Shown here one piece after another: positions 8,070-17,023 of a DNA stretch of 64,000 bases (positions are counted from its first letter, which is position 1; every line of letters begins with the position of its first letter). The translations under genes and the position numbers were made by a program. Source of the stretch: JBBPZK01 sp965219175 (GTDB lineage Bacteria > Actinomycetota > Rubrobacteria > Rubrobacterales > Rubrobacteraceae). The notes under the pieces are model-generated. The model made no database searches, was not told where the DNA came from, and saw nothing but the letters and a program-made list of their open reading frames with translations. The stretch lies in NCBI GenBank assembly GCA_965219175.1, contig CBDCNI010000001.1:3286001-3350000 (forward strand), read 5' to 3'.

Positions 8070-9131
8070 TTGTCCGAAGAAATGTACCGCAGTAAGCTGG
8101 TCCGCCTGCAGAAAAAGAGGGCGGATCTGGAGAAGGAGAAGGTCCGGGAGGCCAAGAAACTTGAGAAGCTTGGCTCGGAGATAAGTAAGGCCCAAAGGGA
8201 CATGCTAAAGATCAAGAGCGACGCAACTCGCCGCTCAAAGGCTCGCCAGATGGAATCGAAGACGAAGAGCGCTGTCAAAGTCCAGGAGAAATTGGCGAAG
8301 ATCGAGACCGATCTCGCCAAGAACCTCTCCGACCAGGCCAGTGCACAGAAGCAGCTCGACCGGGCCGTCGGCCAGCGGCAGAGGAAGGAAGAGTCGGAGA
8401 ACAAGAAGCGGCAGGCGGAAAGGTTGCAACACGAGAGGTCGGTGAGTCGCGAGATCCGCGAGCAGAACAAGCTGTATTCGGAGAGACTTACAACCGATCA
8501 ATTGCGGGCACTGCCCGAGAAGATTAAGGTGCTCTTCTTCGCCGCCGACCCGTTCGAAGTAGATCGGCTGCGTCTGGACAGAGAGGTCCGGAACGTAGCG
8601 GAGAGGCTGCGGATGTCGGAGTACAGGGACTCAGTAGAGCTGGAGTCCCGCTGGGCGGTGAGACGGGGCGACCTGTTGCAAGCTCTCAACGAAATCGGAC
8701 CACGGGTTGTCCACTTCAGTGGGCACGGTTCGGAAGATGACCTGCTCTTCGAGGACGAGGCCGGCAATCCCAAGCCTATATCTAAAGAGGCTATGACCCG
8801 GTTTATCGAGGTTGGCTCGGACGACGTGCGGCTCGTGGTCTTCAATGCTTGCTACACCCACGAACAGGCTGAGGCGGCCGTTCGGCACGTCGACGTCGCT
8901 ATAGGGATGAACGCCGCAGTGGGCGACGAGACGGCCATCAGGTTCGCCGAGCAGTTCTACTCGTCCATAGGTTTCGGGGCGTCAGTGCAGCATGCCTTCG
9001 ACCAGGCGCTCACCCGGATAAGGCTTGAGGGCCTACCCGGCGACAAGATCCCGGAATTGTTCTCGCGCGAGGGCGTGGACCCAGACGAGGTGGTGCTCGT
9101 CAAGCCAGATTTCGAAAGGAGGGCGTCGTGA
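8070..9131 (+). CDS. Coiled-coil CHAT-domain (caspase-like) protease
   Basis: Residues 1 to about 140 are a long Lys/Glu/Arg-rich coiled coil. A short CHAT domain follows (about 150-345), with the catalytic His in HFSGHG (His about 219) and the Cys in VFNACYT (Cys about 261), both present. CHAT peptidases act as cleavage effectors in several bacterial conflict systems. The TTG at 8070 is taken as start because GGGAGGA lies 5 bases upstream; an upstream GTG (8040) and a downstream ATG (8082) are alternatives. Its stop overlaps the start of the DUF1883 gene (GTGA), so the two are translationally coupled. An immune or suicide-effector role is inferred. Confidence 0.8.
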   Translation: MSEEMYRSKLVRLQKKRADLEKEKVREAKKLEKLGSEISKAQRDMLKIKSDATRRSKARQMESKTKSAVKVQEKLAKIETDLAKNLSDQASAQKQLDRAVGQRQRKEESENKKRQAERLQHERSVSREIREQNKLYSERLTTDQLRALPEKIKVLFFAADPFEVDRLRLDREVRNVAERLRMSEYRDSVELESRWAVRRGDLLQALNEIGPRVVHFSGHGSEDDLLFEDEAGNPKPISKEAMTRFIEVGSDDVRLVVFNACYTHEQAEAAVRHVDVAIGMNAAVGDETAIRFAEQFYSSIGFGASVQHAFDQALTRIRLEGLPGDKIPELFSREGVDPDEVVLVKPDFERRAS

Positions 9132-9388
9132 ATTTCCTGCACTCGGAGGTCGATGCAGGCCCCAGGGAGGTCGTGCGGGTCACCCTAGACAAGCAAGCTA
9201 ACGTCAAGATGATGAACGGCAACAACTTTCGGCGCTACCGGAACGGACAGAGCTATGACTACTATGGCGGTTTGGCGAAGGCCTCGCCGCTGGATCTGCG
9301 TCCGCCTCATCAAGGTCGGTGGCACGTGGTTGTGGATCTCGGCGGGTATGGCGGCACCGTGGGCGCGTCCGTAGCTGTGGTCCAGTAA
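9128..9388 (+). CDS. DUF1883 small protein
   Basis: An 86-residue protein matching the DUF1883 family along its whole length: MNFLH start, ANVKMM, then the YDYYGG and HVVVDLGGYGG motifs. The GTG start overlaps the CHAT stop by 4 bases and has an AAAGGAGG site. As I recall the family, DUF1883 is often fused to or next to TIR effector domains, so it may be a sensor, ligand-binding or scaffold part for conflict effectors. Here it would serve the CHAT protease. That function is inference; the family itself is uncharacterised. Confidence 0.75.
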   Translation: MNFLHSEVDAGPREVVRVTLDKQANVKMMNGNNFRRYRNGQSYDYYGGLAKASPLDLRPPHQGRWHVVVDLGGYGGTVGASVAVVQ

Positions 9389-9458
9389 GAAACCCAAAGA
9401 ACATCAGACCGGAGCTGCAAGCCTTGTATTGGCCCTATCAAAAGGAGGCCAAAGAGTG

Positions 9459-10064
9459 ATGTGTCAACCCTACGATACCCAGACCTTTCATCGTCCGACT
9501 CCCCGCCAGGAGCTGTCGATTCGACGCCACTACTCTCTCAGGACCCAGATGCTCATGGCGATAGGCTCCGCTGGCCTGATTCTGGGATTGCCCATAGCCT
9601 ACACTGTCCCCTTATTGTCGCTCCCCACCCCAATTCCCGAGGCCGCTGCTGTGGCCGCCTTCCTGGCAGCGTGGTACTTCGCAGCCCATGTAATATGGCA
9701 GCACTTTAGCGCTAAACACCAGGATTACAATGAAGAGTTGATAAGACGTAGCGACAAGGATATCGAAAACGAAATTCGAGAAAAACCCCGAGGCCGCACT
9801 TCCACCGTCAGGCTCCTGGTAAGCTTGGCAGCACTCGCGCTCCTCACAGAGATCATAGTCGCAACGATCGTCTTCAACGTTCCGCTTTTTCTGGCCATTC
9901 TGCCCCTGGCAGCCATGGCCCTCGCACTTCTGGCTGCTCTAGATGAGCTAAAGTCAGCCGACGAAAATCGCCATCCTCTCGACTACCCGGAGTGCGACTC
10001 CTATCTGGCTGCCTTTGCCGCAAACTGCGGCGTAGCCTATGCAATTCTGGCCGTTGTGGTTTGA
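9459..10064 (+). CDS. Multi-pass membrane protein of unknown function
   Basis: About four hydrophobic segments are visible: two in the first half (roughly residues 29-50 and 55-75) and two or three in the second (about 115-155 and near the C-terminus). A charged cytoplasmic-like loop (QDYNEELIRRSDKDIENEIREK) lies between them. AAGGAGG at 9442-9448 precedes a GTG (9456) and the ATG (9459). It follows the DUF1883 gene by about 70 bp and may be the membrane component of the CHAT locus. I do not recognise the family. Confidence 0.6.
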   Translation: MCQPYDTQTFHRPTPRQELSIRRHYSLRTQMLMAIGSAGLILGLPIAYTVPLLSLPTPIPEAAAVAAFLAAWYFAAHVIWQHFSAKHQDYNEELIRRSDKDIENEIREKPRGRTSTVRLLVSLAALALLTEIIVATIVFNVPLFLAILPLAAMALALLAALDELKSADENRHPLDYPECDSYLAAFAANCGVAYAILAVVV

Positions 10065-10140
10065 AACTGCGCCACACTGCCCCTCTTCGCCTTCGCTTTC
10101 GCGTAGCTGTACCATTCCGGAAACAGACTGCATCATGGTT

Positions 10141-12630
10141 CTATTGACACCGAAGCAGCGATCTGGTTAGCAACCGCATTGTATCGTCGACCTCTGGCGC
10201 GCGGATGGAAACTATCAGAGAGTAGCGTGCGGGCTTGTCGTACCGTGCAAGACCGGGCCTCGTCTTCCACCAACCAAGAGTTGGGTACACTGCCAAACTT
10301 CCGCGACTGGCAAGTTCCGCCGCGCTCCCGCTCCAGGTGTCGGAGTGGAGTGATCCTCGATGCCGGTTATGCTTGCCGATGAGCCAGCTGGGATCACTAC
10401 CGCTGCTGCGCGTTCCTTCTTCTTCATCGCGCGCTGCCGCATTGATGCGCGTTCGGAAATCCTGCTCCGACTCGTGTCCCCGCTTTACGTCAAAACGTAG
10501 CCCATGAGATTCGTAACGGTAACGCGAGCGGAATCCTCGCTCCGAAGGGTTGGGTTCTACAAAGTAAGATAAGGTGACGCGCATCTCTACCTGCGTCTCG
10601 CGGAGCGCCTCAAGTTCTTCTAACGGCCAGGGTAGCCGGTGCAGGTTCATGTCTCGCAGCGTAGGATCTTTGCTGCCCTCGCGCCTAAACGGATGCAGCT
10701 GCCCCTCTACTACCATGGTCAAGGAGTTCGAAACGCTCCACAGAGCGCGATCCAGGTCCGGCTCACCGAATCCGCAGTGGCGAACGAGATGATCGTAATC
10801 GTTCTTCTTGGTCTGGTATCCGTGTGGAAGAAACATGCGCCGCATCTCTTCGGTCCACTCAGCAGAATGCACTATTAAGGCACGAACCGACTCAGGCCAG
10901 AGGTCGGGATACTCCGCCATTATTTGCCCTCCCATGCGGGCAGCGAGCGCCGTTGCTGCGCTGGTCGCGTTTACTGTCGTAAACAATCGCTGATTCGGAA
11001 GGTGGTGGGATGTCAGAAGGCTCAAGCTGGGGGTCCAGACTGCCCCCAGAGCGTCTTTGGCTGCGTTCCCTCCCTCAAAGACTACATCGGGTTTCAAAGG
11101 CCAGTGCTTCTGCCAGGTGGATGATGTTGTGCTGAAAGGGCTGAGTCCTCCGCGAGATGCGATTGGCTGGTAGCCACTGGCATCCTGGTCTGTGATGTGA
11201 ATGAGATCGGTGCAGGCGCCGACCGTCAGTGCGTTCCAAGCTTGACCAGGGTCGTGGATACCGTCGGTGCTGTTGCTGTTCGGGTAGTCGGTCCACGCGT
11301 TCGGATCGTCTATGTTCCCTGCGGAGACTACCAGCAGTCTTGGGGTTGCTCCGTCATCCTCGACGTCAGCCGCCAGACGGTCGACCGCTGCCGACCAGGC
11401 GGAAGGACGGCCGCGATCACGATTGTCTCTGGCAGTTATCGCCATACTAAAGATACGACGGCGATGAGGGTCGGTGATCTCTGGTCGGGCAATCGCTTCG
11501 GTTGTTAGGTAGCCGTGGTGCTGAGGATCCCCTGTATTTCCCCCGTTACGATCCAGCAGCTTGACCGACTCCAGTCGAGTACTGATCTCGACGGGTCGGC
11601 CAGAGATGATCGCTTCCGTCAAATCTCCCGCCAGAACAAGCCCCGCCATACGCGTGCCGTGCCCCTCGGCATCGTCTGTTCCCCAGCTCGGTTCTACAGT
11701 GTGCAGGTCAGAGTTAGCGAGTTGAGGCGCTATCAAAGGATGTCCGTTGTTGATTCCCGTATCTAGCACACATACGTGGGGAACGGTCTCGTCCGGCCCG
11801 GCAAAGCGGGTACGGTTGAGTAAATCGTCCAACCATTCGGGCTGTTCCTCGGGTGGCAAAGAATCGAAGAACTCTGCTGTCTCTTTGGCTCGCCTAAGCT
11901 CGGCGATAGTGTTGAGCGTCGTGATGGAGCGCTTCATCTGCCCGACGGAGGTATATACCAGCAAAATAGTCCGTTCCGGAAACTCTAATTCGCCAGGCGC
12001 TACTCGGAACTCTTGTGCCTCCGCCAGCCTTCGGAAGTTTCGCACGGTGGCAGCGCGGTCACCACGTATCGGCAACCAGACCTCCCACCAGAAGGTCTCG
12101 TCATCCGAAGACGGGAAGACGGCCTCATCGTCCGTCCATAAGGATTTCAAGCTCGCGGCACGAACCTGTTCGATAGCATCGAGGAGTCGCCTATTATCGC
12201 GAGGTCTGCCCAGGCGATCCTGTTTTTCTTCCAAGTAGTCCCTGATGAGTTTTTCGAAGTGCTCCAACTTTCCGTCTGGCACCAAGACAGTCGCCTTGAT
12301 GCGCTGTCCCTCTTCACGCACATTCAGCAACTCAATGCCTTGGCGCTTCTGATCCAGGCTTTCGAACGCCAGGGGAACATCAGGAAAGCTCTCGAATTCC
12401 ACCTTCAGCCCGAAACCACTTTCCAGGCCAGCTTCTTCTTGAGCTTGCCGGGCGGCTGCCAACTCCGGTTTTAGTTCCCCTATCTGACCTAGCAACGCCG
12501 CTCCGTGTTCGGCGCGGTTGCGCTCAGGGATGTTCTTTGGGGTCCCACCTCCCGAAGCCGACTTGAACGGTTCCGTCTCGGTAAAGCCTTCGAGGATTAA
12601 ATGGCGGTTCTGCCTGCTATTCTGATCCAT
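10141..12630 (-). CDS. ietS: IetS-like subtilase (S8) of an IetAS defence pair
   Basis: A large cytoplasmic S8 protease. The catalytic triad is complete: Asp in VLDTG (about 291), His in GHGTRMAG (about 325) and Ser in NATSAA (about 558), with the oxyanion Asn in SAGN (about 440). The roughly 280-residue N-terminal extension and long C-terminal region, with no signal peptide, are typical of the subtilase partner of AAA ATPases rather than of secreted subtilisins. It lies about 24 bp downstream of such an ATPase. The ATPase-plus-subtilase pair matches IetAS, reported as an anti-phage/anti-plasmid system. ATG 12630 is preferred to TTG 12633. The substrate and trigger are unknown. Confidence 0.8.
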   Translation of the reverse strand: MDQNSRQNRHLILEGFTETEPFKSASGGGTPKNIPERNRAEHGAALLGQIGELKPELAAARQAQEEAGLESGFGLKVEFESFPDVPLAFESLDQKRQGIELLNVREEGQRIKATVLVPDGKLEHFEKLIRDYLEEKQDRLGRPRDNRRLLDAIEQVRAASLKSLWTDDEAVFPSSDDETFWWEVWLPIRGDRAATVRNFRRLAEAQEFRVAPGELEFPERTILLVYTSVGQMKRSITTLNTIAELRRAKETAEFFDSLPPEEQPEWLDDLLNRTRFAGPDETVPHVCVLDTGINNGHPLIAPQLANSDLHTVEPSWGTDDAEGHGTRMAGLVLAGDLTEAIISGRPVEISTRLESVKLLDRNGGNTGDPQHHGYLTTEAIARPEITDPHRRRIFSMAITARDNRDRGRPSAWSAAVDRLAADVEDDGATPRLLVVSAGNIDDPNAWTDYPNSNSTDGIHDPGQAWNALTVGACTDLIHITDQDASGYQPIASRGGLSPFSTTSSTWQKHWPLKPDVVFEGGNAAKDALGAVWTPSLSLLTSHHLPNQRLFTTVNATSAATALAARMGGQIMAEYPDLWPESVRALIVHSAEWTEEMRRMFLPHGYQTKKNDYDHLVRHCGFGEPDLDRALWSVSNSLTMVVEGQLHPFRREGSKDPTLRDMNLHRLPWPLEELEALRETQVEMRVTLSYFVEPNPSERGFRSRYRYESHGLRFDVKRGHESEQDFRTRINAAARDEEEGTRSSGSDPSWLIGKHNRHRGSLHSDTWSGSAAELASRGSLAVYPTLGWWKTRPGLARYDKPARYSLIVSIRAPEVDDTMRLLTRSLLRCQ

Positions 12631-12654
12631 CAACCGGCTCGAACACTGCTGTGG

Positions 12655-13641
12655 TCATGAACGTCCATTGAGTCTGCCCGCGACACTTTGACGTTCGTCG
12701 ATCATCTGACGGATCTCGGCTGCGGTGACGCGCTTGCGTTTTTCGATCAGCGCCTCTTTGAGTACTTCATCGGCCGCCCGCACGATCTCCGCATAGCTGA
12801 GACCGTCAGCGGTCTTCGCCAAGCTTTTCCACGGAATCCTCCCCTCAGCGAAGCGTGACAGGCGGCTCTTGAAGAGAGCTGCTATCTGCTCCGCTTCGGG
12901 CAACTCATAATTCAACACGTCGTCAAAACGACGGAATAGCGCATGGTCCAATATCTCTGCATGATTCGTGGCCGCAACAATAAGGCTGTGAGACATGTCC
13001 TGCTCGATCATCTGCAGGAAGCTGTTGAGGACGCGGCGGATCTCCCCCACGTCGTTGGCTATTGCACGTTGCGAACCGATGGCATCGAACTCGTCGAAGA
13101 AATACACTCCTCTCGTCTGCCCGGTAGCATCAAACACCTGCCGCAGCTTAGCCGCTGTCTCCCCCATGTAACGGCTCATCAGCACGTCCAGACGAACCTG
13201 GAATAAGGGCACGCCGAGCTCCCCGGAGAGCACGGAGGCAGTGAGGGTTTTACCAGTACCCGGCGGCCCCACCAGCAACAGTTTTCTTCTGGGAGATAGC
13301 CCGTGATTAAGTATCTCGGCGGCGTGGCGCTGCTCTCGGATGACACGCTGGATCTGCTGCTCCAGCTCGGTACTCAAGACCATGTCACCCACACGCGCCT
13401 TGGGATACGAGACAGCCAATAGTTCGGCCAACTCACCGCGGGGACGGCTTATCGGGACCGGCTGTCCCGGACCGCGCCGTCGCTTGGCCTCGTCGATAAG
13501 GGCGCGCAACTCTTCGGCCAGTTTGCCATGTCCGAGTTTGGCTTCATGCGCGGCGAGTTGCATTCCCACAGATATAAAGTGCTGATCGTCACCTTCCAGG
13601 TGTGACTTAAGTAGAGCTTTCAGGTGATTAGCACTCGCCAT
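12655..13641 (-). CDS. ietA: IetA-like AAA+ ATPase of an IetAS defence pair
   Basis: An AAA+ ATPase with a roughly 85-residue N-terminal helical region, Walker A GPPGTGKT (125-132), Walker B YFFDEFDA (180-187), sensor-1 Asn in ATNH (about 226) and an arginine-finger RRFD (about 237-240). It resembles FtsH/SpoVK-type AAA modules. It is the first gene of a two-gene operon with the subtilase, and its ATG has a GGAGAGG site. In IetAS systems both genes are needed for protection, so this protein presumably senses the invader and gates the protease (family knowledge plus inference). Confidence 0.85.
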   Translation of the reverse strand: MASANHLKALLKSHLEGDDQHFISVGMQLAAHEAKLGHGKLAEELRALIDEAKRRRGPGQPVPISRPRGELAELLAVSYPKARVGDMVLSTELEQQIQRVIREQRHAAEILNHGLSPRRKLLLVGPPGTGKTLTASVLSGELGVPLFQVRLDVLMSRYMGETAAKLRQVFDATGQTRGVYFFDEFDAIGSQRAIANDVGEIRRVLNSFLQMIEQDMSHSLIVAATNHAEILDHALFRRFDDVLNYELPEAEQIAALFKSRLSRFAEGRIPWKSLAKTADGLSYAEIVRAADEVLKEALIEKRKRVTAAEIRQMIDERQSVAGRLNGRS

Positions 13642-13957
13642 AGTTGGGCCTCTCCTATCTGACTTCCTTATGATACGGCAAACAGCTTCTCACCACTGCG
13701 GGCATGTTCACGATACGACAAACACCTTCATCACCTCATCCCCGAAGGGGTTGATGGCAGTAGTTCAACCGCCTCCAATGCGGTGTGAAGGTAAATTACA
13801 GGTCTCACACTGCTATCTTGCATAAAGGGTAGTTCCCATCGCCTTGGTAGTATACAAGGTGGCTCACCCCTAGGGTGCCAGCTTAACGGAAAGCTCGACA
13901 ACAGATCAATCTCTATCTCGTCGTCCTGTCTGACTGCAGGTATCCATAGATCGTGTC
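13642..13957. other. Intergenic region upstream of ietA
   Basis: No intact gene. An imperfect direct repeat of about 25 bp is visible, centred on GATACGGCAAACAGC (from about 13672) and GATACGACAAACACC (from about 13711). The 5' part of the PIN-domain remnant that follows would be expected here, but no matching frame is left. Confidence 0.3.
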
Positions 13958-14290
13958 TTGCTGGACTGGATAACAAACCATGTCCCTGGCACAGAAAATG
14001 CACGCCAAGTGAGGCAGGATCCACCTAAGGTCGGCAGAGGTGAGACAGAAGTCATCGCGCTCGGGTTGGAGATCTCATGTACAGCGGTGCTCGACAGCGG
14101 GAAGACCCGCCTTCGCGCTCGCCGGACAGGGTTGGAGATCACAGGCACCCCGGGCATTCTGCTGAGGATGCACCGCCTCAGTCTCGCCACGCGGGACCTC
14201 GAATCAGATGTGCAGTTGCTCGAAGAAGCGAACATGAGAATCTCACCCGAGCTAGCAGAAACAGTAGAATGTAGTCGTCTGGGTAGAAAG
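13958..14290 (+). pseudogene. 5'-truncated DUF3368 PIN-domain toxin remnant
   Basis: The frame encodes a good match to the C-terminal half of DUF3368 VapC-like PIN proteins: GRGETEVIALGLE, then AVLDSGKTRLRARRTGLEITGTPGILL, and RISPELAE near the family's usual end. (These are separate motif stretches.) The N-terminal half with the first catalytic Asp (V.DTS) is absent and an in-frame stop lies just upstream, so this is a decayed toxin. After about 14290 the frame runs on into meaningless sequence antiphase to the next gene. Confidence 0.6.
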
Positions 14291-14316
14291 CATGCACACA
14301 ATGCGAGGGTGTTTCA

Positions 14317-14928
14317 GTGGAATGGTACAGTAGGTTGGCCGACGTACCAGGAGTATCATACGAAGGCTCCTCGACCGTCGACCGCACCAAGATCGACGGG
14401 CACGATCTTGAGCCAGAAAGGCATGAGTTCGAATTCGACGGCAAGGTGCGTCACAGCCTCTCTTGGCCTTCGGCGGGGGGAGGCTTCACCTCCGCTTCCC
14501 CCGTACACCAGCGCGCCTTCGGCCAGGGTAAAGCTTCCGCTCACGTCGAGTTGCGACGACTTGAAGAGACCCTGGAACTCCCGGGTGAGCTCTCTGACTA
14601 CCACTTCGCCATTCAGGGCACCTCAAAGGCGGTGTTCGATGGTCGCGGGCAGGACTTTGCACTTCTTGAGGAGGTTGAGCGCCTATGCTGGCTCGACATA
14701 GCTCTTATAGAAGCACATCCAGAGATAGCAGAGTACGAGCCCGGCAAGTTTTTCCGGGTAGTGGGTTACGAGTTGTTGATGAGGCTTTATGAGGGGGAAG
14801 GCTACTTCGCGGAGGCACTGGAGGTAGCGGAACGCAGCGCACGCCTGGGCCAAGAATACTCTCTCGACCACGCGGAGAAACTGCGGAAGAGGCTTGCGGA
14901 GCTCGATGGCGAAGCGTGGCGGGCATAG
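14317..14928 (+). CDS. Uncharacterised first gene of the nuclease-helicase operon
   Basis: A 203-residue acidic soluble protein that I do not recognise. The N-terminal half is rich in charged and small residues; the second half (about 110-200) is helical, with TPR-like character (YFAEALEVAERSARLGQEYS). The GTG start at 14317 is supported by GAGGG 8 bases upstream. Its 3' end overlaps the start of the helicase gene, and the codon usage is continuous with the next two genes, so it belongs to the same operon. It could be the operon's sensor or regulatory subunit (inference). Confidence 0.6.
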   Translation: MEWYSRLADVPGVSYEGSSTVDRTKIDGHDLEPERHEFEFDGKVRHSLSWPSAGGGFTSASPVHQRAFGQGKASAHVELRRLEETLELPGELSDYHFAIQGTSKAVFDGRGQDFALLEEVERLCWLDIALIEAHPEIAEYEPGKFFRVVGYELLMRLYEGEGYFAEALEVAERSARLGQEYSLDHAEKLRKRLAELDGEAWRA

Positions 14929-17023
14929 CAACGGCATGACCAACCCGGCGCACAAGATCCTCTCTTCGACGTCTTTCCTCGAATATGCGTTTCTGCGATG
15001 GGTTCTATCGCCCGCAGTTCGACCAGATCTATACCGGCTTGTCCGGCCTCAGGCCGAGGTGGACGTCTCTGGCCGCAAGTACCGGGTCGACTATGAGATC
15101 GTCGGATCGGAGAAGACCTTCGCCATCGAGCTCGACGGGTACGAGTTCCACGGGAACAGGGGAGCCTTCAGCTACGACCGTATGCGCCAGAACGACCTGC
15201 ATGCCTCGGGTCGAGTCGTGGCAAGGTTCTCATACGACTCAATCCGGACGGACACAATCCGGTGCGTGTATCAGTTGCAGGCGCTCCTCTTGGATGATCC
15301 GGTATTGAAGAATTTTGTGGCGGCTAACCCTGAGGTCGAGATTCCCGAGATGGACCCCGATCCGACGTACGCTCTGGCCCCTTCCCCAACCAGAGGTGCG
15401 ACGGGCACACAAAAGAGCAAAGCTGCAAGTTCGCCAAACGCTTACTTCGACGAGGTGAGAGGCAGTTTGAACAGGAAGACTTTGAGGGAGTGCCAGACCC
15501 AGGCCTTCGAAGCCCTTTCAGACTACTATGCCAAGGGCGGAGAGAAGGCCGCCTGTGTGATGAGCGTTGGAGCCGGCAAGACCGCGCTCGGAGTGGTGGC
15601 GTCCCTGTCCTTCACGCGGCGCAGGGCCCTTATCGTGACCCCCGGTAGCGTGATCCGGGGCGTCTTCGACAGGGCGTTCGACCACACGGTCAGCGGGAGC
15701 GTCCTCTACGGGTTGCCCGGCGGTCCTCTCATACCAGGCTGCCCGCCGCCTCGGGTGCGTACTCTGGATCGGGAAGCAGGCTCGATCCGCGGCGTTAGCC
15801 GGGAGGATTTGCTGTCCGCGGACGTGATCGTCACCAACTTCCACTCACTGGGCGATGGCTCGGACCCCGACCACTTGCTCGCCAAGCTCGCGCCCGACGA
15901 CGTGGACATGATCGTCGTCGACGAGGCTCACATCGCCGCCGCCGAGTCGTACCAGAGGACCTTCGCCCATTTCTCCGAGGCCAGGAAGCTTCTCATGAGC
16001 GCCTGCTTCAAGCGTCTCGACGGTAGACCTATCGAGGCAGATGTCGTCTACCGCTACCTGCTCATCGACTCAATAGCAGATGGGAACGCCAAGAACCTGA
16101 GGGCAACCCGCTTCGCCCCGGACGCCTCGGAGACTACCTACGAGATGATCTGGCCTGACGGTCGCCGGGAAGAGATCGTCGGCCGCGACGCCCTGCTGGA
16201 AGTCATCGGAGACGAGCGCAAGCTAGCCCGGATTACCGCCAAGAGCGAGGAACCTATCCGGCAGCTCATGCGCGAGATCCGGCGCGCCCTCGACGAGCAA
16301 TCGACGCTCCTGCACCCGGTAAAGCCGCGGGTGCTGTTCAGCGCGCTTGGTGAACGCCACGCCGAGCAGATCTCGCGCATAGCCAACGAGACGGGTATAC
16401 CCTCCACCCACCTTCACCATTCCATGACCGAATCGCGAATCCGTAGCGCCAGGGAGCGCTTCGAGAACGATTCCGGCGACCTCCAAGGCATCGTGCAACT
16501 GAAGATGCTCGGCCAGGGCTACGACTTCCCGCCGATCACCGTGGTAGCCCCTTTCAGGCCCTACGGCTCCTTCGGTGAGTTCTACCAGTTCGTCGGGCGC
16601 GGCATCCGCGTGATCAACCACCCGGCGCTTACCGGGAGGGTCGGCCCCGGCGAGCAGGCTCTCGACCTCATCTACCACGCCGAACTGGGCCTAGACGAGC
16701 ACATCGAAACCATCTACGAAGAGAATGAGATGGACCCGGCCCCGGTCAGAGAGATCACCACAGAGTCTGACGAACTTGTGGCAGAGGTGGAGGTACCCGG
16801 GTTGCGCGGCACGGAGACGGCGGAACGGCCCGACACTTTCGTACTCTTTGAGAAGGGTGCTATAGAGCAGCGCATCGTGCACGACGCCGAGCGGGTCGAG
16901 GAGCGCCGTAGGGAACGTGAGAGAGAGGCCTTCGCCCGCTCCTACGCCAATTACGCTGCCTCCACCCCCGAGCCCGTCCCCTTTGAACAGTACGTTGAAA
17001 TAGCGAGGAGACTCGGTGGCTGA
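14906..17023 (+). CDS. Fused VSR-like nuclease and SF2 helicase
   Basis: Residues about 25-130 are a DUF559/VSR-like endonuclease fold: VDYEIV, IELDGYEFHG (the ExDG pair) and a DRMRQNDLHASG.VVARF helix-strand. An SF2 DEAH helicase follows: motif I SVGAGKT (about 221-227), motif II DEAH (339-342), motif III LLMSAC (where SAT is usual), motif V MLGQGYDFP and motif VI QFVGRGIR. A charged C-terminal tail contains VEERRRERERE. ATG 14906 is taken as start; TTG 14894 and ATG 14936 are possible. The stop overlaps the next start by 8 bases. A nuclease fused to a DEAH helicase in a defence island suggests restriction-like attack on invading DNA. Confidence 0.8.
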   Translation: MAKRGGHSNGMTNPAHKILSSTSFLEYAFLRWVLSPAVRPDLYRLVRPQAEVDVSGRKYRVDYEIVGSEKTFAIELDGYEFHGNRGAFSYDRMRQNDLHASGRVVARFSYDSIRTDTIRCVYQLQALLLDDPVLKNFVAANPEVEIPEMDPDPTYALAPSPTRGATGTQKSKAASSPNAYFDEVRGSLNRKTLRECQTQAFEALSDYYAKGGEKAACVMSVGAGKTALGVVASLSFTRRRALIVTPGSVIRGVFDRAFDHTVSGSVLYGLPGGPLIPGCPPPRVRTLDREAGSIRGVSREDLLSADVIVTNFHSLGDGSDPDHLLAKLAPDDVDMIVVDEAHIAAAESYQRTFAHFSEARKLLMSACFKRLDGRPIEADVVYRYLLIDSIADGNAKNLRATRFAPDASETTYEMIWPDGRREEIVGRDALLEVIGDERKLARITAKSEEPIRQLMREIRRALDEQSTLLHPVKPRVLFSALGERHAEQISRIANETGIPSTHLHHSMTESRIRSARERFENDSGDLQGIVQLKMLGQGYDFPPITVVAPFRPYGSFGEFYQFVGRGIRVINHPALTGRVGPGEQALDLIYHAELGLDEHIETIYEENEMDPAPVREITTESDELVAEVEVPGLRGTETAERPDTFVLFEKGAIEQRIVHDAERVEERRREREREAFARSYANYAASTPEPVPFEQYVEIARRLGG

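Noticed and set aside
13672..13740. Possible CRISPR-like repeats near ietA
   Set aside because: Only two imperfect units about 40 bp apart, with no further copies or spacers; no CRISPR array was seen anywhere in the window.
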